Positions 1 through 8,340 are shown, numbered from the stretch's first letter. The stretch is DNA of 35,100 nucleotides from an uncultured Lachnospiraceae bacterium (GCA_902779505.1 CACZBZ010000014.1:1-35100), one strand, 5' to 3'. The notes: generated from the sequence alone by a model not told the origin. A program made the numbers and translations.

Positions 1-74
1 AAATACCATTTCCTGCCGTATTTTTTGCCTTCTATATCGAGAACTCTTTTTAATTCATGCTTACTGTCTATCAT
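1..74 (-). CDS. 5' end of an unidentified CDS, cut by the window edge
   Basis: Reading the minus strand from 74, an ATG is followed by 24 open codons up to the edge of the window (MIDSKHELKRVLDIEG...). An AGGTG ribosome site lies about six bases upstream. It follows the GT11 gene by about 29 bases in the same direction, so it is probably the next gene of that operon. The charged helical start resembles the N-terminus of serine-acetyltransferase-like (left-handed beta-helix) enzymes common in glycan loci, but 24 residues are too few to assign it. Confidence 0.5.
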   Translation of the reverse strand, partial: MIDSKHELKRVLDIEGKKYGRKWY

Positions 75-103
75 ACATGTCACCTGTTTGATCGTCTTAC
101 GTT

Positions 104-970
104 TTACGTATTACGCTTTATATCTATCGTTATCCACTCTTCCGGATAATAATCCCTGCCCCAATGCAGGTACACGGGAGCTGTTACGATCTGCTCCTCG
201 CTGTCTGCAAGATATGCAGCCCAAAAAGAATAAGAACTGTTCGCTGTTATATGATTATTGCAGGCTGACATGACAAAGAACTCTTCTATGTCATCCAACT
301 TATAAGCACCTGTTACATATGTGGCACCGGGGAGTCTGTTCATGTATTCGGTAGCACATTCCTTGTCTTCGCAAAAAATATAGAATTTTACATCCCCAAG
401 TCTATCTGTTACGCAAGAGATTGCCTCATTGTAATAATCATCTCCTATGCACCACTCTGCAGAATAATCTCCTCTTCTGATATGCAGTGCCACACTCTTT
501 TTATTGGCCCTGCACTCTTCCATAAGTTTCTTACATTCCTCGGATATACTTCCTTCTTTGGGACCCAATTCTTTGGACAGTTCTTTTTTGTATTTGTCAA
601 AATATCTGTAATTCTGAAAATATCCTTCCAGATAGAGACTCTTTTTATGGCTGAAATCATATGGATAATACTTGTTACGACTAAGGTCTATATCCTCTTT
701 CATCCATTTACAGGGTCCGTATTTCCAGGTCTTTATAATCCTGCCCATTCTGGCAAACATTCTGGGGATCTTGCTGTCAGATCTTGCAGGACTGATGCTT
801 TCCACATTCGCGGATATATTAAATCTGTCCAGTACAAAAGGTCGTGGGGAATGAGGATATGCTGAGAGATCGATTGTAAGTCTGTCTCCGTATTCTTTTG
901 CCAGGGCATATCCTATCGAATAACCATACATCTGATTACCCAGACCGCCCGTTAATTGTACATATATCAT
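104..970 (-). CDS. GT11 alpha-1,2-fucosyltransferase-like glycosyltransferase
   Basis: Family GT11 enzymes transfer fucose from GDP-fucose to an acceptor sugar, usually alpha-1,2, in the cytoplasm. The family signatures are visible: the N-terminal GGLGNQMYGY block (residues 8-17), HIRRGDY near residue 165 (GDP-fucose binding), and the C-terminal block NSSYSFWAAYL. About 288 residues is normal for the family. The start at 970 is preferred over the upstream in-frame ATG at 985 because GGAGG at 977-981 sits exactly six bases before it and the protein then begins MIYVQLTGG, as homologues do. It is third in a minus-strand set after the DUF2334 protein and a divergent GT11. The donor could be another 6-deoxy sugar nucleotide; no GDP-fucose synthesis genes are in the window. 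Confidence 0.85.
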   Translation of the reverse strand: MIYVQLTGGLGNQMYGYSIGYALAKEYGDRLTIDLSAYPHSPRPFVLDRFNISANVESISPARSDSKIPRMFARMGRIIKTWKYGPCKWMKEDIDLSRNKYYPYDFSHKKSLYLEGYFQNYRYFDKYKKELSKELGPKEGSISEECKKLMEECRANKKSVALHIRRGDYSAEWCIGDDYYNEAISCVTDRLGDVKFYIFCEDKECATEYMNRLPGATYVTGAYKLDDIEEFFVMSACNNHITANSSYSFWAAYLADSEEQIVTAPVYLHWGRDYYPEEWITIDIKRNT

Positions 971-976
971 CCTGAT

Positions 977-981
977 CCTCC
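977..981 (-). promoter_or_regulatory. Ribosome binding site (GGAGG) deciding the GT11 start
   Basis: GGAGG on the minus strand, six bases upstream of the ATG at 970. It lies inside the longer reading frame that begins at 985 and therefore argues for the shorter protein. Confidence 0.7.
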
Positions 982-1013
982 GCATCGGCTATAGTTCTTA
1001 AATTACTGCTCCG

Positions 1014-2024
1014 TTACGATCCTATAAGGCAACATCCATTATTCAGGCTCCGACTATCTTTCTTTTCAGATTGCCTGCTCTCTTTAAGAACAATCCTGTC
1101 GTCCGGCTTTCTATCGATAAACAGAGAGCTTTCCATCCTTTTCATGTATGCCTTCAGCTCATTCTTGCACTCTTCGGGCGTATATATTTTTCCTTTTCGA
1201 TCCATATATGTGAAAATGCTGTATATGTTTTGCTCAGATGCCCAATAGCCGTCCGAAACATTGTGCCTGGCCCAATATTTTGGAGCAATGGCATATTTTA
1301 ATGTCTTGCTTGTAAACGCCGGTATACATGCAAAAGAAGAATTCGACAGGATAAGATAGTGAGCATTTTTAATAGTCACATAGTCACCTGCAAGATCAAA
1401 ATGATGAGTTTCTATCTTAGGAAACATTCTTCTTGCCGCTTCTATGTCATCAGTGATTATCACAAATCGCATATTCGCATTAATAGAGCGCATATATTTC
1501 ATTGCATCCTTCCAGTATTTTTTTCTAAGATGCAATTCAGGGCTTCCCGTGTATTCCCCACCTCTCATGTTGATTACACAGATATCCTCACTGCTGTAAT
1601 CATAATTTTCGTATTCTTCTTTTACCTTAAACCAGTCTCCCAGTTTATCCTTATATTCTTCAAAATATGATTCTGCCTGCATATTCCCATACATTAAAGT
1701 ATTGTCAGATATGCCGGTTATCTTCTCATCACTTCCGGCTATATAACAGCCATTTTCTATATCGTGAAGTGAGTTGCCTATATATAACCTGACTTCTTTT
1801 TCTTGATAAGTCTCCATGGACGACTTCATGTCAGAACCTATCTCTTCTCCAAGATCCATATCCATAAAGTACATGCCCTTATCACTGTGTATATTGACAG
1901 CAAAGTTCTCTCGTCCTGCCGTGCCAAATCTATATCCGTTTTTTTCCGCAATTCCGCGCAGGGCAGCGTAGCAAAACAATTGGTTGCCAAGACCCTGGCC
2001 CTTCAAAAATTCAATTCCGATCAT
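1014..2024 (-). CDS. Divergent GT11-like glycosyltransferase
   Basis: The 336-residue protein opens with MIGIEFLKGQGLGNQLFCYA, which carries the GLGNQLF block of the alpha-1,2-fucosyltransferase (GT11) fold. The second family motif is altered: the expected HxRRGDY reads INMRGGEY (about residues 151-158). The later block ILSNSSFACIPAF corresponds to the NSTFSWW region but lacks its tryptophans. It probably transfers a sugar from a nucleotide donor in the cytoplasm, with a donor or acceptor different from its neighbour. The C-terminus (about residues 300-336) is a charged, serine-rich tail ending in CCLIGS. The start has an AGGGG site ten bases upstream; the gap to the DUF2334 gene is 23 bases. 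Confidence 0.65.
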   Translation of the reverse strand: MIGIEFLKGQGLGNQLFCYAALRGIAEKNGYRFGTAGRENFAVNIHSDKGMYFMDMDLGEEIGSDMKSSMETYQEKEVRLYIGNSLHDIENGCYIAGSDEKITGISDNTLMYGNMQAESYFEEYKDKLGDWFKVKEEYENYDYSSEDICVINMRGGEYTGSPELHLRKKYWKDAMKYMRSINANMRFVIITDDIEAARRMFPKIETHHFDLAGDYVTIKNAHYLILSNSSFACIPAFTSKTLKYAIAPKYWARHNVSDGYWASEQNIYSIFTYMDRKGKIYTPEECKNELKAYMKRMESSLFIDRKPDDRIVLKESRQSEKKDSRSLNNGCCLIGS

Positions 2025-2047
2025 TGGTTATTAACCCCTGTATTTGG

Positions 2048-2890
2048 TTAATTGTTACTCTTATAAAAAAACAGTGCCGGTAAGAAGAAGACTCTCTTAA
2101 GCAGCTTAATCTTTTTATTCTTGTGGTCTGTCAATTGCAGATACCATTTTATCCTCGGATTCTCTCCAAGACCTTTCTTCTTCATGCGTAAGTCTAGCGC
2201 TTTGGCTTCGAATACTTTTACATCTTCACTGTAGCTGACCGCTTTATCCGCAAAAGAGTCTACGTCAAATGTTATTGCCTCTCTGCAGTGTTTGCTCAAG
2301 AAAAACTTGAGTTTTTCAACTTGCTCGTCCGTTATGGTATTGGAATGGATACATATGGTATCAAAATCCTTAATATCATAACTGCCATTGAGCCTGCAGG
2401 GAACGCATAAGATGTCCTTGTATATGTATGGCTTGTTGTAAAGGCCATCTGTTACAGCTCTGAAACCAAGCTCTTTCAGTGCTGTAAGAGTATTCTCATC
2501 ATAGGAATGCCCCGGAGCCATGAATATATCCGTATATATTCCATGTTCCTCAAGTCTTTTTTTACCGTATTCAATCTTCTTTTTCTGCTCATCAAAGGAC
2601 AGTCCTGCGAATTCGCTGAATGGATTGATCCCCAGCAATCCGCTGTTCTCTGTCACATATTCATGATATGTTCCATGCTGGGCAATGACCCAGCCTTTTT
2701 TCTGCAGATCTTTGATGATATCCCAAAAGTTTTCTTTTACAGGATCTATGCTGAGATTCTTATCTCTACACTCAGGAACAACCCCTATAAGAGCTTTGAT
2801 TCCGTAATTATCAAGAATGTCCCTGATAAGAGTGAACCTCTTCCAATCCATATCTGCAGTTATATCATCCATTCTGACAAGAAATTGCAT
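2048..2890 (-). CDS. DUF2334 polysaccharide-deacetylase-fold protein
   Basis: The protein has the DUF2334 flavour of the NodB-like (CE4) fold: an N-terminal FLVRMDDI strand with the metal-site Asp pair, a mid-protein AQHGTYHEY with two candidate zinc ligands, and a MAPGHSYDENTLTALKELGF block that ends the barrel's second half. It probably removes an N-acetyl or related group from a sugar; the substrate is unknown. No signal peptide is seen, so a cytoplasmic site is likely. The frame continues upstream to a TTG at 2920 with AAAAGGA four bases before it. I prefer the ATG at 2890, whose product starts MQFLVRMDD as homologues do, with an AGGG site five bases upstream; this is uncertain. It starts the third minus-strand group. 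Confidence 0.75.
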   Translation of the reverse strand: MQFLVRMDDITADMDWKRFTLIRDILDNYGIKALIGVVPECRDKNLSIDPVKENFWDIIKDLQKKGWVIAQHGTYHEYVTENSGLLGINPFSEFAGLSFDEQKKKIEYGKKRLEEHGIYTDIFMAPGHSYDENTLTALKELGFRAVTDGLYNKPYIYKDILCVPCRLNGSYDIKDFDTICIHSNTITDEQVEKLKFFLSKHCREAITFDVDSFADKAVSYSEDVKVFEAKALDLRMKKKGLGENPRIKWYLQLTDHKNKKIKLLKRVFFLPALFFYKSNN

Positions 2891-2946
2891 AGGCACCCTA
2901 TTTCTATTAGTAATATCCAACTATTCCTTTTGCGTAGTTTTTGAGA

Positions 2947-2975
2947 TTCATATATTATTCCAAGCTTCCTGTCGA
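2947..2975 (-). promoter_or_regulatory. Possible sigma-A promoter for the DUF2334-GT11-GT11 group
   Basis: On the minus strand, TCGACA (2970-2975) and TATGAA (2947-2952) are separated by 17 bases. Both boxes match the consensus only partly. The group needs its own promoter unless transcripts from the GT4 gene read 1.4 kb antisense through the CotH gene. Confidence 0.3.
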
Positions 2976-2997
2976 GCGGTATTATCTGCCGCCAATC

Positions 2998-3026
2998 TTG
3001 TAAATAAAAGTGGCGCCCTCTATAAT
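2998..3026 (+). promoter_or_regulatory. Sigma-A promoter for the CotH-like gene
   Basis: TTGTAA (2998-3003), a 17-base spacer, and a perfect TATAAT (3021-3026). Transcription would start near 3033, giving a leader of about 22 bases that contains the AAAGGGAG ribosome site (3036-3043). Confidence 0.7.
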
Positions 3027-3054
3027 AGTTGCTGTAAAGGGAGTAGATAATATT

Positions 3055-4368
3055 ATGAAGCAAAGAACAGTCTTTCTTAAAACTATCACAGTTTCAGTAA
3101 TTGCATTAGTATTATCTTTGCTCTTTATATGTGATGGCACCAAAGATCATATCGACCCCATCTTAACTGATGAAGTCCATGAAACCGGCATAAGCAAAGT
3201 ATATATTGACGGTTCTAATCTAAATAATCTCAACAAAAAAAGCCGTGCCCACGCAAGCATTCGCATAACAAATTCGGATGAAGGCACAAGTGAATCAGCT
3301 ATGTATCTATCCCTCCAGGGCGCTGCTTCTATCGCTTATCCTAAAAAAAATTACAGTCTCCGTTTTGATTTCAAGGGTTCTCCGGATTATTATCTTAAAA
3401 GCAATTACACGGATTCCACTTTTTCACGTGGCATTGCCACTGCCGACATATGGAAAGACATGGTCTTTTCCCGTAATAATTCTGAAATATCATCCTGCAA
3501 GACAGGCGGTGCTCTGACAGGTGAACCCGTTCTTCTCTACATAAACAACAAATACAAGGGTATCTATTCTATAACCGAAGGCAAATCCCAATCTGTTTTT
3601 GTTGGTGACAGGGAGCCTATGGCTGTCATCTTCTGTGAACAGGATCTGGAACAAGACGCTTATTCAAAGGGAATAGACTTATATTCTCCCAACTCCGCCT
3701 GGAAAGTAATCTACTGTAATCCTTCTTTCTCAAGTAATCTTGAAAACAGCATCTCAAGAGTATTTAATACAGTCTACTCGGCGGATGATTCTGATCTTAT
3801 TGATGGATTATCAGAATGCCTCGATATGGAGGCTGCTATTGATTACATCATCTTTCTCTACTTCTTTCAGGCTGATGATAATTACACAAAGAATATCATC
3901 TGGGTCACATATGACGGTATTAAGTGGATTCCCACGGCATATGACTTTGACAGTACATATGGTCTGACCTGGGACGGTACAGAACTCTTACCTTCCTCCT
4001 ATGCACTCCCCGGAATCGAATACGACGGAGATGTCTACGGAGGTCCATGTATAATATGGCGACGAATCCTCTGTAATGATTATGATGAGATCAGTAGCAG
4101 ATATAACTATCTCAGGCAGGATATCCTTGATAGTGAAAAGATACTTGACCGTTTCTACGCCAATTATTCAAAGATACCCGCATCTGCACTGGATGAAGAA
4201 CTGAATATATGGCCCAATTCCCCCAGTCGATATGTGACTGATATCGATCAGATTGAGGATTTTCTCTCTGTAAGAGGAGAGCTTCTAGATATATATTTCA
4301 ATCTACCTGTAGGAACGTCTGAAGCCTATTCAATATGGCATAGCGCTATAGCAAATGTGAAACCATGA
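3055..4368 (+). CDS. CotH-kinase-like extracytoplasmic protein
   Basis: The CotH family contains atypical secretory-pathway protein kinases, first known from Bacillus spore coats. This 437-residue protein has one N-terminal hydrophobic segment (residues about 9-26) ending LLFIC, which anchors it or exports it; LFIC is not a good lipobox. Family landmarks are a G-x-A-S-x-x-x-PKKNYSL substrate-loop region (residues about 88-102), VLLYINNKYKGIYSITE, the FQADDNYTKNIIW block with the catalytic Asp/Asn pair, and YDFDSTYG, the metal-binding DFD-like motif. The start at 3055 follows AAAGGGAG by 11 bases; an upstream GTG at 3010 overlaps the promoter and is rejected. It is an isolated plus-strand gene in a minus-strand glycan locus and ends 14 bases from the convergent GT4 gene. 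Its substrate may be a surface protein or a sugar; that is unknown. Confidence 0.8.
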   Translation: MKQRTVFLKTITVSVIALVLSLLFICDGTKDHIDPILTDEVHETGISKVYIDGSNLNNLNKKSRAHASIRITNSDEGTSESAMYLSLQGAASIAYPKKNYSLRFDFKGSPDYYLKSNYTDSTFSRGIATADIWKDMVFSRNNSEISSCKTGGALTGEPVLLYINNKYKGIYSITEGKSQSVFVGDREPMAVIFCEQDLEQDAYSKGIDLYSPNSAWKVIYCNPSFSSNLENSISRVFNTVYSADDSDLIDGLSECLDMEAAIDYIIFLYFFQADDNYTKNIIWVTYDGIKWIPTAYDFDSTYGLTWDGTELLPSSYALPGIEYDGDVYGGPCIIWRRILCNDYDEISSRYNYLRQDILDSEKILDRFYANYSKIPASALDEELNIWPNSPSRYVTDIDQIEDFLSVRGELLDIYFNLPVGTSEAYSIWHSAIANVKP

Positions 4369-4382
4369 TTGCATAGACATCT

Positions 4383-5621
4383 TTAGTTTCTGTAATACTT
4401 ATCAACGATTTCTTTTGTGTAATCCCCAAGATCCATATATTTGACCTCTGCACAGTTCTTTCTGTAAGAGGCGATTCTTTCCAGATCTTCCCAGAGTTCT
4501 TTTATCTTTTTAGCAAGATCCTCCGGACTGCCACTCTTAAAGAGTTCTCCCGTTTTGCCCTTTTCTATTAATTCGGGAATGCCTCCGATATCTGCTCCGA
4601 TTACAGGAGTTCCTAAGGTAAGTGATTCCATTACGGTAAAGGGACAATTCTCGTAGCACTCCGATGCAATAAGCGAGAAGTCTGCAGCGGATAAAAGCAT
4701 ATCTCTTTCCTTCTCTGCCACAAAGCCCATGTTCTTAATATTAGGCACTGAATTCACTTCATCCTCGAAGGGTCCGCTTCCTGCGAATATGAATCTTATA
4801 TCAGGCAAGGCTTTAGCTGCCTTAACCAGTGTATGTATACCCTTCTCTTCCGAATAACGTCCGAGATAGAGCACGTATCTGTCATTCTCCCCAAGACCTA
4901 TGGTCTGTCTGTATTGTTCCACTTCCTTAGAATCCGGTTCGGACACTGTTAAGAAGTTTCTAAACATGACAGTTCTGTCAGATATATCAGGATTGTGATC
5001 CATAGTCTCTTTCATGAAATGACTGGGACACAATACCACATCCACATTCCTGTATACGTGGATGTTTCTGTAGAGGCGAGCTTCTATACTGCCTATAAGA
5101 CTCTTCAGAAGCGAGCCGTGTATGCATCTGCAGTTTGTGCAGGATATATATCTTCCGTTAAGACAGTTTGTACAACCTTTTCCGCTTTTGCCGTTAATGA
5201 GCATGTGGTTGGGACATACCCACTGGGGATCGTGAATTGTAGCAACTATACGACAGTTAGCCCCCCTATCCTTAGCCCATTTCTTTATCTCCAGTATTAT
5301 GCTTGGAGTCAGCTGGAAATTGATGTTGTTGAGATGCACCACATCCGGCCTCATGTCATCAAGCACAAGTCTGATCTTTTTCCTTGCTTCTCTGCTGTAT
5401 ATGATCTTAAAGGGATATAGCAGTTTGGATAGTCTGCCTCCATGGAAGTCCATATTTGAGGTGTAAGCACCCACTTTATTGCCTGCTACTCTGTCAGGAT
5501 GTTCCATTCCGAAAAACTGCACTTCATGACCAAGCTTTTCAAGTTCTTTAGCCAGTTCAAATATGTATGTCTCGGATCCACCGTTATAATAGAGAAATTT
5601 GTTAACTATTAATACTTTCAC
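4383..5621 (-). CDS. GT4 family glycosyltransferase with Cys-rich insert
   Basis: This is a GT-B retaining glycosyltransferase of about 412 residues. The N-terminal half has the GGSETYIFELAKELEKLGHEV start and an insert of roughly residues 138-170 with CPNH, CTNC and SCTNC clusters, possibly a metal-binding knot known in a subset of GT4 enzymes. The C-terminal half has YLGRYSEEKGIHTL, the ECYENCPFTVMESLTLGTPV donor-binding E-x7-E segment, and GGIPELI. The start is GTG with AGAGG six bases upstream. It overlaps the priming transferase gene by 20 bases, so the two are translationally coupled and this enzyme may add the second sugar on the lipid carrier. It is the last gene of the wecE operon; no terminator is visible before the convergent CotH gene. 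Confidence 0.88.
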   Translation of the reverse strand: MKVLIVNKFLYYNGGSETYIFELAKELEKLGHEVQFFGMEHPDRVAGNKVGAYTSNMDFHGGRLSKLLYPFKIIYSREARKKIRLVLDDMRPDVVHLNNINFQLTPSIILEIKKWAKDRGANCRIVATIHDPQWVCPNHMLINGKSGKGCTNCLNGRYISCTNCRCIHGSLLKSLIGSIEARLYRNIHVYRNVDVVLCPSHFMKETMDHNPDISDRTVMFRNFLTVSEPDSKEVEQYRQTIGLGENDRYVLYLGRYSEEKGIHTLVKAAKALPDIRFIFAGSGPFEDEVNSVPNIKNMGFVAEKERDMLLSAADFSLIASECYENCPFTVMESLTLGTPVIGADIGGIPELIEKGKTGELFKSGSPEDLAKKIKELWEDLERIASYRKNCAEVKYMDLGDYTKEIVDKYYRN

Positions 5622-6252
5622 TTTTGGCCTCTGCCATCCTTGCTTTTCTTATCTCAGCCAGATTACCTTCTGCGGCATTGGTATCCTCCGCCACACTGTC
5701 ATGTGAGAGCAACGTCTTCACAGTCATAACTATTACTTTTATATCCATTGCAAAGGACAGGTTCTTTACATATTCCACATCCTTTGCAAGTCTGCTATCC
5801 CAGTCTATATAATTCCTTCCGCTTGCCTGAGCAAGACCTGTGAGTCCGGGTCTTACAGTATGTCTTAACTGCTCCTCTTCCGTATAATACGGAAGATATG
5901 ATACCAGAAGAGGTCTGGGACCTATAAGGCTCATATCACCCTTGAATATATTCCAGAGTTCAGGCAGTTCATCCAGACTGGTCTTCCTTAGCATCTTACC
6001 GAAGCTCGTCAGTCTCACGGAATCCGGAAGCAGATTGCCGTACTCATCTTTTTCATCGGTCATGGATCTGAATTTGCAAAGTGTAAATATATTCTGCTTA
6101 TATCCCGGTCTTTCCTGATGAAATATCACGGGGCTTCCCAGTTTCACTCTGACAAGTATTGCCAATATAAGATATATCGGGGACAGGACTATAAGTGCTG
6201 TTCCCGATATTATGATATCTATTAATCTTTTAAAGAATTTCCTGTATAGCAT
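5602..6252 (-). CDS. Priming phosphoglycosyl transferase (PglC/WcaJ family)
   Basis: A small monotopic phosphoglycosyl transferase (bacterial sugar transferase family) that moves a sugar-1-phosphate from a nucleotide sugar to undecaprenyl phosphate, the committed step of glycan assembly at the inner face of the membrane. Visible features are the re-entrant hydrophobic helix at residues 8-35 with its SP kink, GSPVIFHQERPGY, FRSMT, the catalytic Asp94-Glu95 dyad in SLDELPELWNI, and GPRPLL followed by RPGLTGLAQ. At 216 residues it is the short PglC-like form without the extra N-terminal helices of WcaJ. An AGGAAAA site precedes the ATG. The donor sugar cannot be read from sequence. Confidence 0.92.
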   Translation of the reverse strand: MLYRKFFKRLIDIIISGTALIVLSPIYLILAILVRVKLGSPVIFHQERPGYKQNIFTLCKFRSMTDEKDEYGNLLPDSVRLTSFGKMLRKTSLDELPELWNIFKGDMSLIGPRPLLVSYLPYYTEEEQLRHTVRPGLTGLAQASGRNYIDWDSRLAKDVEYVKNLSFAMDIKVIVMTVKTLLSHDSVAEDTNAAEGNLAEIRKARMAEAKSESINS

Positions 6253-6273
6253 AACTTTTCCTGTACATTTAGC

Positions 6274-6289
6274 GATTTCTCAAGAAATC
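6274..6289. repeat. Small inverted repeat between two operon genes
   Basis: GATTTC and GAAATC flank a four-base loop in the 53-base gap between the SGNH-like gene and the priming transferase gene. In minus-strand RNA it would be a weak A/U-rich hairpin 22 bases before the next ATG, with no U-run, so it is unlikely to terminate; it could affect mRNA processing. On the plus strand it is followed by TTTT. Confidence 0.3.
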
Positions 6290-6305
6290 TTTTAATATAA
6301 GCTTC

Positions 6306-7400
6306 TTAAGAAAAACTTGTTCCATCAGATTCTCTGTATAATTTCTTCAGGTTCTCAAAATAATCTTCATAATTATCAGGCGTCAGTCTGTTGTCACCGC
6401 TATGAATATCATTCATTATCTTCTCATTGATCCATGGTCCGTAATGCAGTGTGTCCTGATAATTATTAAGATCTGTGGTTATATCCGTCAGCCCTTCGAA
6501 TCCAAATACTTCAATGTTTGGAGCTGTAAGAAGAAGACTCACGGCATATTTCTCACCATCTGTCTGACGAATCAATTCGCCCTTCTCATTAACATTCTTC
6601 CAATAAAGACTGCTGTATGGAGGAAGGAAGAAATAGAATGTTACCTCCGGATTCTCCTTAGCCAGTCTAAGAAAATTATTGGAGATGTTTTCTTCTATCA
6701 TTCGGATATCATCTTCCGACAGGACAGTCTTCCTTGTGAATTCCTGTTTTACATAAGCTGACATAGCGGTCTCTTCACTGAAATCAGCCCACTTATACCA
6801 TGCACCGTATTCATCCATATCGGGAGTCTTGTTGCCGGCTCTCGTATAGTTGATATTGTTGATTGCTTTTACTATGACATCCTTATTCCATATATAATTC
6901 ACATCATTTAAGATCTTGTCATCGTATAGATATTCCGGTATATCGGGATAGCTGTTCCAGTCCCATTCCGTAAAAAGCCTGCTGCCGTCAAGACTGCATA
7001 ATATGTATCTCAGATCCGGATTGTAACCGATCGACCTCTCCATATGTGAAGTGAGTTCATGATAACTTGCGCCTGAAAAAGATGTCTTAATGGTCTCCAC
7101 TCCCCATAGTTCTTCCATCTGACTCGCCTTAAAATTCTGAGTCATACTGGTTCCTGTTATCATGGCTTCATAGTCATAATGCCTTGCTATGCCGTCATTT
7201 TCATATCTCTCATCCAAAAGAGAATACTGAAGGCCATTTACAGGCCCGTGAAAATGCATGAAAGGATCTATCACTATTACTGCTATCCCTATGATCAGAA
7301 GTGCAGCTATGATGACCGTAGCAAGAACAGCAAGCGGTCGCTTAATTGTTTTTCTCTTTTTTACAATCGCAGCACTTGTCATCTCAGATCTGTTTCTCAT
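6306..7400 (-). CDS. Membrane-anchored SGNH-like protein of unknown function
   Basis: I do not recognise a named family. A basic N-terminus is followed by one membrane helix (residues about 22-45) ending VIDPFMHFHGP, so the rest is probably extracytoplasmic. ITGTSMTQNFKASQ (about residue 82) looks like block I of an SGNH/GDSL hydrolase, and TLHYGPWINEKI near residue 317 could supply the catalytic His. The layout resembles DltD/AlgJ-type partners in acyl-group transfer, but no MBOAT gene is adjacent; the MBOAT in this locus has its own partner. The reading frame overlaps the preceding GT2 gene by 17 bases. A second ATG at 7382 lies one base after the GT2 stop and could be the real start, as no clear ribosome site distinguishes them. 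Confidence 0.7.
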   Translation of the reverse strand: MRNRSEMTSAAIVKKRKTIKRPLAVLATVIIAALLIIGIAVIVIDPFMHFHGPVNGLQYSLLDERYENDGIARHYDYEAMITGTSMTQNFKASQMEELWGVETIKTSFSGASYHELTSHMERSIGYNPDLRYILCSLDGSRLFTEWDWNSYPDIPEYLYDDKILNDVNYIWNKDVIVKAINNINYTRAGNKTPDMDEYGAWYKWADFSEETAMSAYVKQEFTRKTVLSEDDIRMIEENISNNFLRLAKENPEVTFYFFLPPYSSLYWKNVNEKGELIRQTDGEKYAVSLLLTAPNIEVFGFEGLTDITTDLNNYQDTLHYGPWINEKIMNDIHSGDNRLTPDNYEDYFENLKKLYRESDGTSFS

Positions 7401-8340
7401 CTTTTGTGGTCGATCTAATTACATATTGAGGAGCATTATTCATACCTATATACATTCTTCCGATATATTCTCCTGTCATACCCAGCATAAGAAGGATCAT
7501 GCCTCCTACAAACATAAGGGCCGACATAAGTGAAGCATATCCCATAGGAACATAGATACCTCTTGCTAAATTGATAAAGTGCCTGATTATGGTATAGATT
7601 CCGTATATGAATCCTGCTACCGCAAGGAGACTTCCTGATATAGTGGATACTCTCAAAGGAGTCACGGAAAAAGCTGTGAAGCCGTTCATCCAGAGGTTTA
7701 GCAGCTTACTGAGTGTGTATCCGGAAGAGCCTACTTCTCTTTCTCTGTGCTTAATATCTACATTTGATATTCTTTTGGTTGTTCTTAAAACAAGTCCGAT
7801 AAGATATGGATAATTCTTCTCATATTTGATCATCTCATCCACAACAAATCTTCTTGCTGCGAAATAGCTTGATACATAGAGCTCCTTAGGCTTGCCGAGA
7901 AGGAACTGCGTCATCTTCTCATTAACCCAGCTTCCGAAATTGCGGAAAGGAGAATGTTTCTTATTGGAATATTTTGCATATACTACATCTCGGTCATTAT
8001 TAATGAGTTCATCCAAAAGAAGTCCTACTTCAGATGCCGGTGTCTGACCGTCATCATCAAGACAGACAACTATGTCACCGTCCGTGAATCTGAGTCCTGC
8101 CATTACAGCTGCATGCTGTCCGAAATTGCGTGCAAGGTCAACCCCTGTAATCTTGTCTTCGGACTGTGCAAGATTCATGATTACTCCATAAGTACCGTCA
8201 GGCGAGCAGTCATTGACAAGTATAATCTCATAATCGTATTTATCAGCCATTGCAGACATGGTGTCTTTAATCTCCGCCACAACGCCTTCAATTGTCTTTT
8301 CACTTCTGTAGCATGGAATCACATAACTAATTTTTTTCAT
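7384..8340 (-). CDS. ArnC/GtrB/DPM1-like polyprenyl-phosphate glycosyltransferase (GT2)
   Basis: The 318-residue protein aligns end to end with the undecaprenyl-phosphate sugar transferases ArnC and GtrB: N-terminal YVIPCYRSEKTI, the LVNDCSPDGT block, NFGQHAAVMAGL, the catalytic metal motif DDDGQTP, HREREVGSSGYT, and two C-terminal membrane helices (about residues 230-255 and 268-290) followed by GEYIGRMY. Such enzymes make a lipid-phosphate-linked monosaccharide on the cytoplasmic face, which a flippase (GtrA type) and a GT-C transferase then use outside. GtrA and GT-C-like proteins are encoded at 18-22 kb. The gene overlaps the upstream GNAT gene by 14 bases. Confidence 0.9.
   Translation of the reverse strand: MKKISYVIPCYRSEKTIEGVVAEIKDTMSAMADKYDYEIILVNDCSPDGTYGVIMNLAQSEDKITGVDLARNFGQHAAVMAGLRFTDGDIVVCLDDDGQTPASEVGLLLDELINNDRDVVYAKYSNKKHSPFRNFGSWVNEKMTQFLLGKPKELYVSSYFAARRFVVDEMIKYEKNYPYLIGLVLRTTKRISNVDIKHREREVGSSGYTLSKLLNLWMNGFTAFSVTPLRVSTISGSLLAVAGFIYGIYTIIRHFINLARGIYVPMGYASLMSALMFVGGMILLMLGMTGEYIGRMYIGMNNAPQYVIRSTTKDEKQI

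Noticed and set aside
25-273. Small plus-strand reading frame at the left edge.
   Set aside because: It overlaps the end of the canonical GT11 gene on the opposite strand, has no ribosome site or recognisable protein features.
482-865. Plus-strand 127-codon frame with a Phe-rich hydrophobic product.
   Set aside because: It is antisense to conserved GT11 sequence; hydrophobicity comes from the reverse complement of Lys/Glu codons.
3235-3254. A possible minus-strand terminator (GC-rich short hairpin followed by seven T residues) within the CotH gene, which could end GT4 read-through.
   Set aside because: Only three or four stem pairs form, with a tiny loop or a bulge, and it lies more than 1.1 kb past the GT4 stop. 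Kept as a weak possibility only.
4531-4570. ACTCT/AGAGT hairpin with a later T-rich stretch that could terminate the CotH mRNA.
   Set aside because: The stem is five base pairs and the T-run does not follow it directly; it is also inside conserved GT4 coding sequence.
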